NCBI GenBank assembly: GCA_021613535.1
Contig: CP075496.1
Location: 930,001-994,000 of the forward strand
Direction of reading: 5' to 3'
Length of the DNA: 64,000 nucleotides
Source: Adineta vaga
Lineage: Eukaryota > Rotifera
Below, in pieces: positions 21,063-32,720 of the stretch; positions within the stretch are counted from its first letter, which is position 1, and every line of letters starts with the position of its first letter. The position numbers were made by a program, and so were the translations under genes. A model generated the notes under the pieces. It did not search any database. It had not been told where the DNA came from and saw only the letters and a list, made by a program, of their open reading frames with translations.

Positions 21063-21466
21063 CTAAAAGATGAAATGAAATGCCTTGTACACAATATAAT
21101 TGAGATTTAACAGAATGGATTTCAAACATTGCAGAAATTAGTCATTTTCATTTACATATTTTTTTAAAGTTTTGCTCTAACTCTAAATAAATTTCTTTGT
21201 CGATAGGATAGAAATGTTGATTCACTTACGTTAGATGGATTTCCTCATTATAATCAATTCGTATCTAAACCTTTTCGTACAGTTTATTTAATTTTTCAAA
21301 AGACTAATAATTTTTAAAAAAGGCAACCACGCCTTCAAATTTATTTTTGCAGAAAAAGAGGAAAAAAGTCGATTAAGGAGATAATCCAATAATAAATTGT
21401 TCAATGAAATTATCTGACAACAAAGTAAAATAGTTGACTAGATCGATATGTAAATATAAGACACGA
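21063..21466. other. Intergenic region, nothing recognised
   Basis: AT-rich interval between the MITE-interrupted relic and the 3' end of DONSON; no ORF with coding character. Confidence 0.4.
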
Positions 21467-23082
21467 TCAAATTGTTGTAAATTGTACACGTATTTGTCGA
21501 TTTTCATTCACTTGAACTTGTTTGATTGTTCGACCTTGTTCACCATCTAAATTCAATGCTGATGTTCGTTCAACATTTGTACATATCATTTGAATTTGTT
21601 CAGTTCTATTTGTAAGAAGATTCCAAAGACCTTTCAATCGATCAGGTAACAAAGGTCCACCATCAATTGTTAACATTGTATTCGATTGAAAATGAACATT
21701 TAAATATTTTAATGATGAATGAAGAAATGGACGTGGTGAAATCAATGTCGGTGGAATACCTGCTAATGTACCCGTCAATGCCATACATGTTCGTTGAGAT
21801 TTATTTAGAAGAAAATTAAATAAACTATTTACAGATGATAAATCTCGAATAAGAATTGTTGTTGAACGTGTTTTATCATTTGAAGATTTCTTCTTTGTCG
21901 ATGTACAACGTCGATCATTATTGGCAGTTGTTGATGATGTGGCTGATAAACCCATATCTTCTAACCATTGAGCACATTCAGCATCATTTTCTTCAGCATT
22001 TACATCATCTTCTTCTTCATCATTATTTTTATTTAATGAATCATCACCACTAAAATATAGAAAATAGATTATGTTTGTTGTTTTTATTCATCTAACGAAT
22101 GTGAACATACTCCGCCATTGTAAATTCGATTCCTTCGCGTTCTAATGTTGATCTTAGACCACTTGTTGTTGGACTAATAACTGCAAGAATTTGTTGTGAA
22201 GAAGGATCTTCTCGAAATAAGATGTTGAATGTATGTGTACACATATAGAAAAATGTCGAATATTTCGTTCGAAATGCTTGAAAAAGTGATTGAAATGCAC
22301 TTTTCCATTCATCTTGTAAGGCTATTTGTGCTTGTTCATCTAACGAGGAAAAATTTACATTAGTTTGTTGTTGCTGTTGTATACGTGGAAATAATTTTAA
22401 CCAAGGAATGTGTGGATAGGTCCAATAAGATGTTAATGAACGGAAAAGTGCTTTATCATTATCTTGATTTATATTGGAACAAATGTATTCCAATGCAAGT
22501 GATTCATCAGTTGAACGAAGTTTCATAAAATGATTTAAGAATTCCGATGAGGAATTTAATGAATGAAATCGACAGGAGGATTTCAATGACCAATCAATTG
22601 GAAATGTATCAAAAATTTCATCAGAAATTTTATCTAAATGTTAATTTTAAAATAGAAAATTCTAGAAAGAAAAAGATTAATTTACTTGATTCGACTGGAC
22701 TAAATGCTTCGTCAAATGAAAAACTTTTCATTGTTGATTGAAAATGAAGATCATTTGATACGTTTGTTGATGGTGGTGGCATAATTTGATGAAGTTTAGC
22801 GAGAAGATGTTCATCATTTGACTTTTCTGATGTTGTTGTTGTGAGAAGATTTGGTGTCAGATTTTCATCTGCTGTTGGTGTGGAAATAGAACGTGCTAAA
22901 GCAAATTTATTAATCATCGGACGATTTCGTTTAGCATTGAGTTTTTGAGGATTTTTCTCATTTGTTGATGACGAAGGTGTTTGAAGAGATAAATCCGAAT
23001 TAATTTTATGACGAATACGTTTTAACGATATTCGTGATGGAACTTTCCATGGCGAAAGTGGTTTTCCGCCGTTGAAATCCAT
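21467..23082 (-). CDS. DONSON: DONSON (replication fork protein)
   Basis: Exons 22686-23082, 22111-22633 and 21467-22049 join in phases 1 and 2 to give about 500 residues. Diagnostic DONSON text: SYWTYPHIPWLKLFPRI, EWKSAFQSLFQAFRTK, STFFYMCTHTFNILFRED, ISPTTSGLRSTLEREGIEFT and, near the C-terminus, LTGTLAGIPPTLISPRPF. The N-terminus is basic and Ser-rich (PLSPWKVPSRISLKRIRHK), as expected for an unstructured nuclear region, and an acidic Asp/Glu patch opens exon 3. DONSON supports CMG helicase assembly and fork stability in the nucleus. It lies tail-out from RPS7, which starts 385 nt away on the other strand, so the two genes probably share a divergent promoter. Confidence 0.9.
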
Positions 23083-23467
23083 GATTTTTAATGGATAATT
23101 GTCGTTTTTTTCACTTCACTATTCATCAGCTGTTGTGTTATAAGAGAAGAGAATAAACCGAAGATTTCCGATTGGTTCATTTCATTTCTCCAATCGAATA
23201 AATTCAAATATTTTTCGGAAAAAAACTCTATTCCTTTTTAAATCAAATCCAAGATATTTTCCCGAAAATTTCAAACTCAAATTCATAGATAAAAATACTT
23301 CCATATTTATATAATACGACATGGTAAACAATGGATTGTTGTAGAGGATCCATTTGTTGTTTTTTTTTCAATTCATTCTTGTATTTAGTTTAGTTGATAG
23401 AGAGATACTAACGAAAATTGATGCTATATAATTTTAGATTGTTTGACTAACTTATTTTCTGTCAACA
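23083..23467. promoter_or_regulatory. Divergent promoter region DONSON / RPS7
   Basis: 385 nt between the start codons of two divergent housekeeping genes. A T-rich AG (ATAATTTTAG, about 23429-23438) precedes the RPS7 ATG by about 30 nt and could be a 5'-UTR or trans-splice acceptor. Confidence 0.45.
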
Positions 23468-24328
23468 ATGAGTACCGGTACTAAGATCGTGAAAAGTGGT
23501 AGTGAACCACCAACAGCACTTGAACTCGATGTTTCACAAGTAGAAAAATATGGATAAAAATCATGTTGAAATCAATATTCTGTTATTTATTTTAGCAATT
23601 TACTGAACTCGAAGGTCATGCACAATTCAAAGGTCAATTACGAGAACTTTATATCACTGGAGCAAAGGTTTGTTTATATTAATTGAAGAAAATACAAAAT
23701 AAGATTTTGATTGTTTTTTTCTTGGTTTTAGAGAGTTGAATTGGGCGATGGACGAGCAGCTCTTGTTATTTATATTCCAGTGCCAAAAGTAAAAAACTTT
23801 CAACGAGTTCATTCATTACTTGTTTCGGAATTGGAAAAGAAATACAATCAAACTGTAGTTCTTCTTGGACAAGTTAGTTTTCATTCATTTCATAGTTAGT
23901 TTCTAATTAATAGTTTTATTTTAGCGTCGAATTTTACCAAAACCAACACGTAAATCCAAAACACAATCGAAACAAAAACGACCACGAAAGTATGTCATTT
24001 CATTGATATGTTAATCACTAAGACGAAAGTCTTTCTATTCTAGCCGAACATTGACTGCAGTTCACGATGCTATTTTACATGATCTTGTTTATCCAGCTGA
24101 AATTACAGGCAAACGTATTCGAATTAAATTAGATGGATCTCGTTTATTCAAGGTTCATCTTGATAAAAATCAACAAACACTTGTTGAAAATAAGGTTCGT
24201 TCTTCTTTTTTCTTTAAAGAAAGATTTCACTTCTATTGGTTCTCTTATAGGTACCAGCTTTTCAATCCATTTATAAGAAACTTACCGGCAAAGATGTTCA
24301 CTTCGAATTTCCTGAAGTGCTCGTCTAA
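23468..24328 (+). CDS. RPS7: 40S ribosomal protein S7 (eS7)
   Basis: Six exons (23468-23539, 23596-23667, 23732-23872, 23925-23989, 24044-24194, 24251-24328), all with GT-AG introns of 52-64 nt, give 192 residues, close to the usual 194. Family text includes [50 protein letters not shown]-equivalent [33 protein letters not shown] and the C-terminal [16 protein letters not shown]. It is a component of the small ribosomal subunit. Many short introns are typical for ribosomal genes in this genome style. Confidence 0.96.
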
Positions 24329-24689
24329 TTAGACAAAAAAAACAAAAGAAGAAAATGATTTCGATAAGCAACAGTTTCTAATGCTTGTTGTTTGTTTTTG
24401 TTGTCCATCATTTGTTAATTAAAGAGAAAAAAAACATCAACAATAAAAAAAAACACAAAGAAACATCAAGGAGATTATTGCTTTAAATTTTCAAAAGATA
24501 GTGAGAGAATATCTGTTTGATAGATCGTGAACTTTTCGTCGATGTATAGAATATGTTCATTTTATTTCCAACAGAAAAAAAATCGAGACAATTAGAAGAA
24601 ACAAAAAAAGCAAACAAAGATAAAGAACATCAGATGAAGATGAAAGAAAGATTTCTTTTTACACAATAAATCACATAAATATATTGAAT
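24329..24689. other. Convergent 3' region RPS7 / RING ligase
   Basis: A-rich tails of two convergent genes; no gene. Confidence 0.5.
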
Positions 24690-25822
24690 CTAATCGAAAT
24701 CCATAAGCATTGATCCAGCGCCTGAACTAGATCCATTATCATCTCTATCATTTCGTCGATTATTATTATTATTATTAGTTGATGATTGATCTTCTTGTGG
24801 AAAAATATTATAATATTCGCGATTACTTGTATTATCACCATCTAATGTCACACGACAGGTTGGACATGTTCCATGCTAAAATATCACCAAATATCAAATC
24901 AAGTTCAATATCAAAGAGAAAAAGAAAGACGTTTACCATTCTCAACCATCGTGATATACAGTCTTCATGAAAATGATGTGAACAAGGGAGACGTTTTGCA
25001 TCATCATTCTCTTTAAAATCATCCATACAAATAGTACATTGTAAACTATCACCTAAACAAGTTATTTAATTGAAATTTGCTGTTTGAGAATAAGAGAAAA
25101 GTGACATACGTGCTTGTTCTGCTGTTACTTTTACTGTTGGAATAGAAGTGATACGATTCTCAGATGCTGGCGCTGGACCGCCATTTTCTCCCAATTGACT
25201 TAGAAACTAAAAGAAATAGAATAAGAAAAATAATAATGATGATGAAAGAAATTTACTTGAGTTAGAAAAGCTTCAAGATTGATTGGATCATGCATTCCCG
25301 CTCCAGCGACATTGTGCATAACACTAGAATAAGAATATATTAATACAAAATCTAATCTTAAAGATCTACTTACAAAGGAGATCGAGGACCACCGGCACCC
25401 ACTAGTGCACCACCGATTCCTTGAAGAACTGTCTGAAAAAATGTGCCCATATCTGGAGCCTCATAATCCTGTATACTATTGTTTGTAGGGTGACCACTAC
25501 CACCAATATATACCATTGTATTACCAAATGGTGACGAACCATGTATTTGTACTCGACTACTTCGATGTGGTTGATTTGCGTGTCTGGATTGTCTAGAATG
25601 TTTTTTATTCAAAAAATTGGATTTTACTTTGAAAATTAAACTTACGATGATGCTTGCCGCGAAGGAAGTTCTTCTATGAAACTGTCACGACAATGTGGGC
25701 ATTGAAAATCCTAAATAGATTAAATTATATATGAACAAGAGAGAAGATTCAAGTCTTACTGTAACATGTCCAATATGTACTTGACATTTATGACAATAAT
25801 AGTCTGTCTCAGCAGTAGCCAT
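24690..25822 (-). CDS. RNF126/RNF115-type RING-H2 E3 ubiquitin ligase
   Basis: Seven exons (25760-25822, 25646-25710, 25374-25592, 25257-25323, 25110-25206, 24937-25052, 24690-24875) give 270 residues. The N-terminus has the C4 zinc ribbon YYCHKCQVHIG ... FQCPHCRDSFIEELP, as in RNF126/RNF115. The middle is Gly/Ser-rich. The RING-H2 domain reads CTICMDDF ... LPCSHHFHEDCISRWL ... GTCPTCR, with all eight ligands. The tail is Asn-rich and acidic. Family members are cytosolic ubiquitin ligases that, with BAG6, act in quality control of mislocalised proteins and in receptor sorting. It is divergent from NDUFA10, whose ATG is 440 nt away. Confidence 0.88.
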
Positions 25823-26261
25823 TATGAATAAGTCTAGAGTTTTATTTAACACTGATTGATAAAAAAATATTTACTAATCAATTTATCTACAGTTTTACAA
25901 GTAAGAAAGAATTCTTATGCAATCGTTAGAGCATGATGAAAAAGGAATATTCGAGAATGTAAAAAAACAATATTAGGAAATAACATTCTTCCCAAAAAAA
26001 AGTCAGAGGGAAATCTTGATGAGTCAAACTCAGTGTGTAGATAGCAATACAGACAGACGTGTATAAGGCACGGAAGAAGAGACGTTCGTTTGTTGATTAT
26101 GGAAGAAATTCATTTTGATTGGTGGAAAAATGAACCAATAAGTATTACAAAGACACATCGAATATATGAAAGAAATAAACAATAATATAAAAAATATTCA
26201 ACCAAGAACAATTGATTTGATCAATCAAAGATTTCGTTTGTTTTAGATTAATAAAATAAAA
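25823..26261. promoter_or_regulatory. Divergent promoter region RING ligase / NDUFA10
   Basis: 440 nt separating the two start codons. An acceptor-like TTTGTTTTAG (about 26237-26246) precedes the NDUFA10 ATG by 16 nt. Confidence 0.45.
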
Positions 26262-28367
26262 ATGAGCAGCGGCGTTGCTGCTTCGCTTCGTCGAATCTTC
26301 ATTGCTAATCAACAACATCGATTGCTTATTGTATCAACATGTTCAAGTCCTCGAAATCATCGAACATTTTCTATGCAATACAAAGATACAGAAAAGCCAC
26401 CACATCCATTTGATTATGTTAACAAAAACTATAGTAAATCAATCAAGATTTCTCAAAACAAAACGATTCTCTCGATTTTACTTTCATTTAGATTATTTTC
26501 GTCAATATTATTTAGGTGGTCATTATACATTAGCAAATATGCATGATAATACATTATTTTTTCATGTTGAATCCAATTTTGGTATTCGTCGCTCGGATTT
26601 TGTCAAACGTTTAGCAAATCATATTGGATTTTTACCAATTTCAAAACCGGATGTTGATCGAATGCATTTTATTGATGAAACTGGTACGGTTAATTCAAGA
26701 CAATTTCATAATGATTATTGTCTACCAAGAGATTATATACCTTCACCGGAAGAATGGCATTTGAATCCAAATTATCATGCAACTGTTCGTTTATTAAGAC
26801 CACTTTTACAAACAATGACTTATCAATTAAGAATGGGATTATCACACATGTTTTCAACTGGTATGAAGATAATTTTACATTCGTTTTTCACTAAATTTTG
26901 ATTTTTAGGTCAAGGAATTGTTACCGATCGATCATACTGGAGTTTCTATGCTATTCTTAATATTCTTCGTGAACATGATTTCATTAGTCAAGACAGTAAG
27001 TTTTGTCATTGAAAATTAAAGAATAATGATGTTTGTTGAGATGTCAGAGGATGTTTACATAAGAATTTCATACAAAATCATGTCCTTTGAATAAAATTAG
27101 CGACAAATAATTGACAATTAACATTCTTCACCTGAAACTATGAGAGGATGGTGTCATTTAGTAACAAAATAGTTATTCATTCTTTTTTCTTTTCCTGACT
27201 ATTTTTTATGCCATCAAAGTATGAGAATTTACTATGACAACAAGTTATTTAAGAGAGAAGAAAAAACAAATACTTTTTTCTCGAGATGTTTGCTAAGTGA
27301 ATAGACGTTTGAAAATACTTTTTTACAAAAAGAAACAATTGAAATTTTCTTTTTTCATCCGATGTGATTGTTTCAACGACATAACTCTGATGCATAGGAT
27401 TACTCTGTATTTGAAACTAATTAGTTTCATAAAGGTATTGTTAATATAATGTTCAATTATTCTTTTCAAATGATACGGAAATACTTCAATGAACGTGTTT
27501 TTGTTTGAAAAGGTTATGACTTTCTATTGGAATACAAAGTATCAATTGATTACAATTTGAAAATGCCTCGTTTGATCATCTTTATTGATAAAGATCCTCA
27601 TGCTATTTGGGAAGATTTGAAAAAAACTGGCAAAGTAAATCTGAACTTAAATAGATTTTGTATGCATTTATTTTAATGGTTTTGTTTTTAGGATTATCAT
27701 AAAGGAAGTAAAGTATATTCATTAGAGTTGCTTCAAGCAATGGATCGAATGTACAAGGAAGAATGGTTACCAAGAATGAGGTTTGTTTATTTCTTTTATT
27801 ATTACAAAAGAAAAGAAAAAGAACGAAATATATTCTCTATTCTAGTACATATTGTCACATTCTTCAATACAATGAAAATGAAATAAAAACATTGGAAGAT
27901 GTATGTATTTTATGTCTGATTTGAATTGAAGAAAATTTTCAAATTTTTCAAAAGGTTGTTTTTGATATTGAACAACTTAATTTTGATGATACAAATAAAT
28001 TTCCCGATTGGCGTTTAACAGTTGATGTGGAATTAGAACGATTTCGTGCACAGTATGTTCACACATTTGTTTCATGTATTTGCTCTTCATCTATTTCGTT
28101 GATTTAGACTTCAAGATGAACATTTTTGGACACGAATGTTTAATGTTAATCGTCTTCTCCATCTTTCCGAATGGTGGACTGAACCTAACGCACAAAAAAC
28201 TCAATTAGGTCTTATGAAATATGTATGTTCTTGTCTATCGTATTAATATCCACATCGATAATCATTTGATCATTTAGGATCCTCGATATTATTGGAAAAC
28301 AAATAATTGGGATATAAAACCATTCTTTTTTCGTCATCAAAGTTGGACTCGTTTACCATTTTATTAA
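26262..28367 (+). CDS. NDUFA10: Complex I subunit NDUFA10
   Basis: Nine exons (26262-26433, 26492-26860, 26909-26995, 27513-27634, 27692-27780, 27846-27900, 27955-28052, 28108-28222, 28278-28367) keep one frame of 398 residues. The N-terminus is Arg/Ser-rich (AASLRRIFIANQQHR), a mitochondrial presequence. The deoxynucleoside-kinase-like body has GQGIVTDRSYWSFYAILNIL (kinase-like D-R-S), DKDPHAIWEDLKKTG (lid) and YCHILQYNENEIKTLEDVV. NDUFA10 is an accessory subunit of the matrix arm/membrane junction of complex I. It is the first gene of a same-strand cluster with ENY2, CMC1 and POP5. Intron 3 (517 nt) is much longer than the rest. Confidence 0.9.
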
Positions 28368-28544
28368 TCCAATATCCTTCAATTAAAAAAAGACTCGATT
28401 CTTTTCTTCTTTTTCTTTTCATCGTGTATTTATCTTTTGTCCTTCAACATATAGAACATCAACATCATTTCTCTATTAATACGAAGATCAGTTTAGTTCT
28501 TTGTTTCTTCTTTTTTTTAGATCATTTCTAATTTGATAACTAAA

Positions 28545-28996
28545 ATGGCTGATCGAAATGCACAAATTCGAGCATCGCTAAATGCCAAATTAATCGAAAG
28601 TGGTGAAAGAGAACGGTAATAGATTTACTCGTTCAATTTTTGATTTGAATTTGTTTTCTATCAATAGAATGAAACAATTATTAAGACAACGATTGATGGA
28701 ATATGGATGGAGAGATCAAATGAAAGCTTATTGTAAAGGTAAGAAATAAAGTGCAATTCGATATGATATAATTTCTGTTTCTTTAGATATTGTTAAACAA
28801 AAAGGTTTGGAAAACATTACAGTTGATGAACTTGTTCAAGAGATAACACCAAAAGGACGTGGTAAGTATTTCTTCTTTATTCAAATCTTTTATCTGATTA
28901 TTTTCATCATTCATTTTAGCACTTGTTCCTGATTCAATCAAAAAAGAAATGTTGACTGTTCTTCGTCAATATTTATCAAAACATGAAGAACTCTAA
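28545..28996 (+). CDS. ENY2: ENY2, SAGA/TREX-2 subunit, copy 2
   Basis: Exons 28545-28615, 28668-28738, 28787-28861 and 28920-28996 give 97 residues, same family text as copy 1 ([15 protein letters not shown] ... [14 protein letters not shown]). The ATG is 177 nt after the NDUFA10 stop, and TTCTTTTTTTTAG ends 25 nt before it. There is no obvious independent promoter, so this may be a downstream gene of a polycistronic unit. Intron 3 differs completely from that of copies 1 and 3. Confidence 0.93.
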
Positions 28997-29106
28997 ATGG
29001 ATGATAATTATTCTTTTTTTGTCTTTCTGTAAATGTTGTTTGTTATTTGAAAAAAATCAATAATAAAGAAAAAAACAAAGATTTCTATATAGATAATGGA
29101 AGAAAT

Positions 29107-29765
29107 ATGAAAGTTATTTCAGATATGAGTAGTCATACAAATACAGATCAAGAAACAGAAATCTTTTCAGAGAATTTTGTATCTGCTGGTCGATATCGAG
29201 GTGGTCCTCATGGTGTTGGTTAGATGAATTTTATATTGATGAATGCTTCATTTCTTTTTAACTTACATTCCTATGTAGGTGATCCAAGTGACAAAAGTTT
29301 ACGGAAAGTTGAAATAGAAGTTTGTATACCTGGTATCATTCGAGAACGTGCACATCGAGAAAAATGTCATGATTTTATTAACGGTGAGATTAATCAAGAG
29401 AAAGAAGAAGATATCTCAATGACTCTATATTTATTTAGAATTTGGTAAATGTGGTGAGCAACATGGTGCATGGTCATTTATCAAATGTCGAAAAGAAGTC
29501 AAAGCAATGAATGAATGTTTGATGAAATGGTAAGTGAATTATATATAAATTCTATATATTTATATCTTTCTGAAGGTTTCATCATCCAGAGTTTCGTGAA
29601 GAATGTACACAAATGTATTTGGATGAACGAACACAATATCGTGAAACGGGTGTTTTGAGAAAACCTGTTCGAAGACCTTATTATATAAATCCTGAGAAAG
29701 AAAAGGAAAGAATTAAAAAGATTCGAGAAGAATATCAACGTTTAGAACATAAAGATGATCATTAG
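29107..29765 (+). CDS. CMC1: CMC1-like COX assembly protein, copy 2
   Basis: Exons 29107-29218, 29279-29383, 29439-29529 and 29576-29765 give 165 residues with the twin C-x9-C motif (C-HDFINEFGK-C, C-RKEVKAMNE-C). It starts 110 nt after ENY2 and follows a TTTCTATATAG acceptor-like string. Near-identical to copy 1. The product is predicted to enter the intermembrane space by oxidative folding and assist cytochrome oxidase assembly. Confidence 0.88.
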
Positions 29766-29817
29766 TTTATTTTTTCCTAGTTTTCTAGATTGTATTGTAT
29801 ATTAAAATAGAGATAGA

Positions 29818-30387
29818 ATGGTTCGTGTCAAACGTCGTTATTTTGTTTTTCAATTTCATTTTCATTCAACTCCAACAAGTGTCATTAAATCATCACAAAT
29901 TCATTCAACAATAGAATCAATGATTGCTCGATTATATGGTGATGTTGGTGTTGCTCATTTTATAAGAAATCTTTCCGTTATTTATTATAATTCATCAACA
30001 CATGTTGCAATTGTTCGATGTCTTCGTGATGATAAACATCTATTAAAAACAGCAGCAACATTCGTTTGTCGATTAGCAAATGATTCGAATGATTGTTCGA
30101 TTCAAACACTTCATGTTGGTGGAAGTATTCGACAATGTAAAAAGTATCTTGTGAATTATTGCATTGAACAATTACTTCAAATGAATGCAGCATCGATGAA
30201 TCAAAATCAACCAACAACACCTGAAGTATTATTTAAGAACAAGAAAAAGAAATCAAATCAACAGCAGCAGCAAAGACAACAGTTGATGGAAGTTGATCAT
30301 GATAAACAATTGGCATTGCAGAAACTTTTGTCTGATAGTCGAATAGAATCGAGTTCGATTGTTGTATCAAAAAATGAAGAATATTAA
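29818..30387 (+). CDS. POP5: RNase P/MRP subunit POP5, copy 2
   Basis: A single exon of 189 residues, MVRVKRRYFVFQ ... ESSSIVVSKNEEY, one codon longer than copy 1. It starts 52 nt after the CMC1 stop, the intergenic stretch being CCTAGTTTTCTAG plus a short leader. This spacing is too small for an ordinary promoter and fits trans-spliced operon processing. It differs from copy 1 at Ile/Thr in HLLK(I/T)AATF and Ser/Asn in MNQ(S/N)QPTT. Confidence 0.9.
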   Translation: MVRVKRRYFVFQFHFHSTPTSVIKSSQIHSTIESMIARLYGDVGVAHFIRNLSVIYYNSSTHVAIVRCLRDDKHLLKTAATFVCRLANDSNDCSIQTLHVGGSIRQCKKYLVNYCIEQLLQMNAASMNQNQPTTPEVLFKNKKKKSNQQQQQRQQLMEVDHDKQLALQKLLSDSRIESSSIVVSKNEEY

Positions 30388-30558
30388 ACTTGATAATAAA
30401 AGAAATAAAAAAAGAAGAAAATGTTTAGTAATTATGCGACGTGTTTAAAGAAAAGAAATGAACATACAAGTTTTTAGATGAACAACTGATAAAAGATGAA
30501 AAATGATCTTATGGGTGATTGAAAAAAGTGCAGGAAGAACACAAATTAAAGAAAAGAA

Positions 30559-31494
30559 TTACATCTTTGAAACTTTCTGTAAAAACTCGTTATGAAATGT
30601 CTTCAATTTTTGTTTGAGCTGATTATTGTTAATTTGAGATTCGGCATAATCAGCTATTGCTTGATTGATCTTTGTAGTAACTTCGTTCGACAATTTATAA
30701 TATTCATTGGCTTTTACTAGATGATCATTCTAAAACATAAAATATTAAAATGTATACGGGCAAGTTGGACATGCATGGACTGATTTTGATTGATAGAAAC
30801 TCGCTTGTCGATGTATGTACATTCTTTAACTCTCAGGTGATAGTTAAATCGATGTAAAAGAACTCTAAAAGAAGAACAACATTCTTTTATAAAAAACAAC
30901 TATATGTTTGAGTCATTCTACAAATGGCACCATTGATTTCTTTTGGATTCAAGTAAACTGAAAGAAATTTCCTTTTCATATCAAGTAATAGCAAAAGCAC
31001 CATGCCATTACTCTCATGGCACAGATACAATCTTAAACTGATATGCATTAGAAATCTTGAAAAATGATGTAACGTAAAAGGAAGAAGTGAAAATACAAAC
31101 AAATTCATATCATATTACAATAATAAAATGTCACGAACTAGCAGAAATTATACTAATACAAGAAATTTAGATAAAACAAAAGGATGTTCGAAGCTAAAAA
31201 GGCACCTTTTCTGCTATGTTACCAATACAACAATATATATTTCAATTTCTAGAATCCATCTTTACAGTTTAGGATATGTACTGATAAATTTAGGTCATTT
31301 ATCAAATCTGAATATATTCCTGTACGATTCTCATTATAAACCAATAGTAGAGTAGTTTATATTTCAAATCTTTTTCCATTCTGTTTAGTTTACCAAAAGT
31401 TCTTTATCAAACATTTTTCTCAAATACTGCATAAATATTCAAAACTAAAAAGTCTTACAGATGATGCTGAAGATGAATCAAGTTCTTCGGCCAT
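30559..31494 (-). CDS. CxC-CC family locus C, short form
   Basis: Mini exon 31459-31494 (MAEELDSSSASS, GTAAGA donor, phase 0) and a 171-nt last exon 30559-30729 (NDHLVKANEYYKLSNEVTTK ... FLQKVSKM) give 68 residues. The last exon keeps the family pattern I-N-N-x-Q-L-K-x-K-L-K and predicts one long amphipathic helix. The intron (about 730 nt) contains only low-quality ORFs. Intact despite disruption of the long-form first exon further upstream. Confidence 0.62.
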
Positions 31495-31584
31495 GCTTTT
31501 TCTCGAGACAATCAATCAATCAATCAGTTGAAATATTTCTCTTAATGTTTTAAATATAAATTAACTGAACATTTCGATACTAAT

Positions 31585-31760
31585 GCCTTTAGATGCAAAA
31601 GGAGAAGTAACTCATAAGCATTGTTCTCAACGCCATCAGACAATACTATTCTTCTTCCTCCTATTTTCTATTGATCAAAGCAGAGAATTGATCTATCTCT
31701 ATGTTGAATGCTATTGGTTAAATAGCACTTTGTGCAACATGAATAATTCTTTCTTTCTTC
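31585..31760 (-). promoter_or_regulatory. Conserved promoter-like repeat before mini exon (locus C)
   Basis: Minus-strand version of the block seen at 12530 and 14590: ACTCATAAGCATTGTT, CATCAGACAATACTATTC, CTATTGATCAAAG and, further in, GCTATTGGTTAAATAGCAC (the inverse of the CCAAT element). It lies about 90-260 nt before the ATG at 31494. Confidence 0.5.
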
Positions 31761-32720
31761 TTTTCTTCTTCTCAGATGATTTCAACTTTTACTACCTCCA
31801 CTGATCATAAACGTTCATTTAAAACTTTTCTACATTGTATTCATGAATCTTGATTTTCAAATTAATTAATTAAGCAAAAGTGTCGCAATTGAAAAGAAAT
31901 TTTCCGCCGATCCTCCAAGATTTCTCTCGTTTATGCATCCAAAGAAATCAAATAGTTTGATTAAAACGTCATATGATAATCTCTACTCTAGACTTATTGA
32001 ACTTACTCGACCAGGTGGAATAACAGTTGTTGTTTTTGTTGTTAAAAGATTAATTGATGCTGCTAATTCCTCAACATCGTTTGCTGTTATCACGTCATCA
32101 GATTGAACATTTACTGGAATTTGTGGACGATGTTGCATCTTAAAAGAGAAAAAAAATTATATATTTCATTATTTCAAATGTTTCTAATTACATGTTTGAT
32201 AGATATAGAACTCATGCCATATATTTCACACTTTCTCAATCAACTATGAACATATTTTCACTTCTGAAATTTTCTTTTCAGTTGTGACTTCGAGATCATT
32301 CAGTGAAATAAAAACTTTAGATGAAAATAGTTTTATGTCGATATTTATCAGATGAAGTCAACCATCTTTCAATACATGATAATGTTTTCATGTCATCCAA
32401 AACATACATTTTTTTCTAAATACCATTTTGTATAATCCGTCTTAATATCCGACCAATCGATGGAATGACGCTCGTATACATGTTGAAATATTGATAAAAT
32501 ATTATCATCACTATCTGATGCACTGAACGTTTTATCACATTGAAGCTGAGGATCTGATGGACATCGATATTGTATTTCTTTTGCAGACAAATTTTCTGAA
32601 TGAATCAATCATGAAAATATCAATAAATTAATAAATTCCCCTTACCATACTCTAAAAAATCGAAATTCATTGAAGATCGATTATTTCTTACTTGGTTCCA
32701 CATTTTAATAACAACAGTAT

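Larger units (their letters stand above)
28300..30390 (+). repeat. Inverted repeat 3, right arm (mate 16330-18310)
   Basis: Right-hand copy of the ENY2-CMC1-POP5 block; coordinates mirror the left arm at a sum of 46,721-46,723. Here it is preceded by the complete NDUFA10 gene rather than its tail relic. Confidence 0.9.

Noticed and set aside
22547-22741. Plus-strand ORFs within DONSON
   Set aside because: Antisense to DONSON exons with strong family text.
32692-32720. RT ORF beginning before the element
   Set aside because: The first codons (from a TTG) are host exon and target duplication read through in frame; the element itself starts at 32721.
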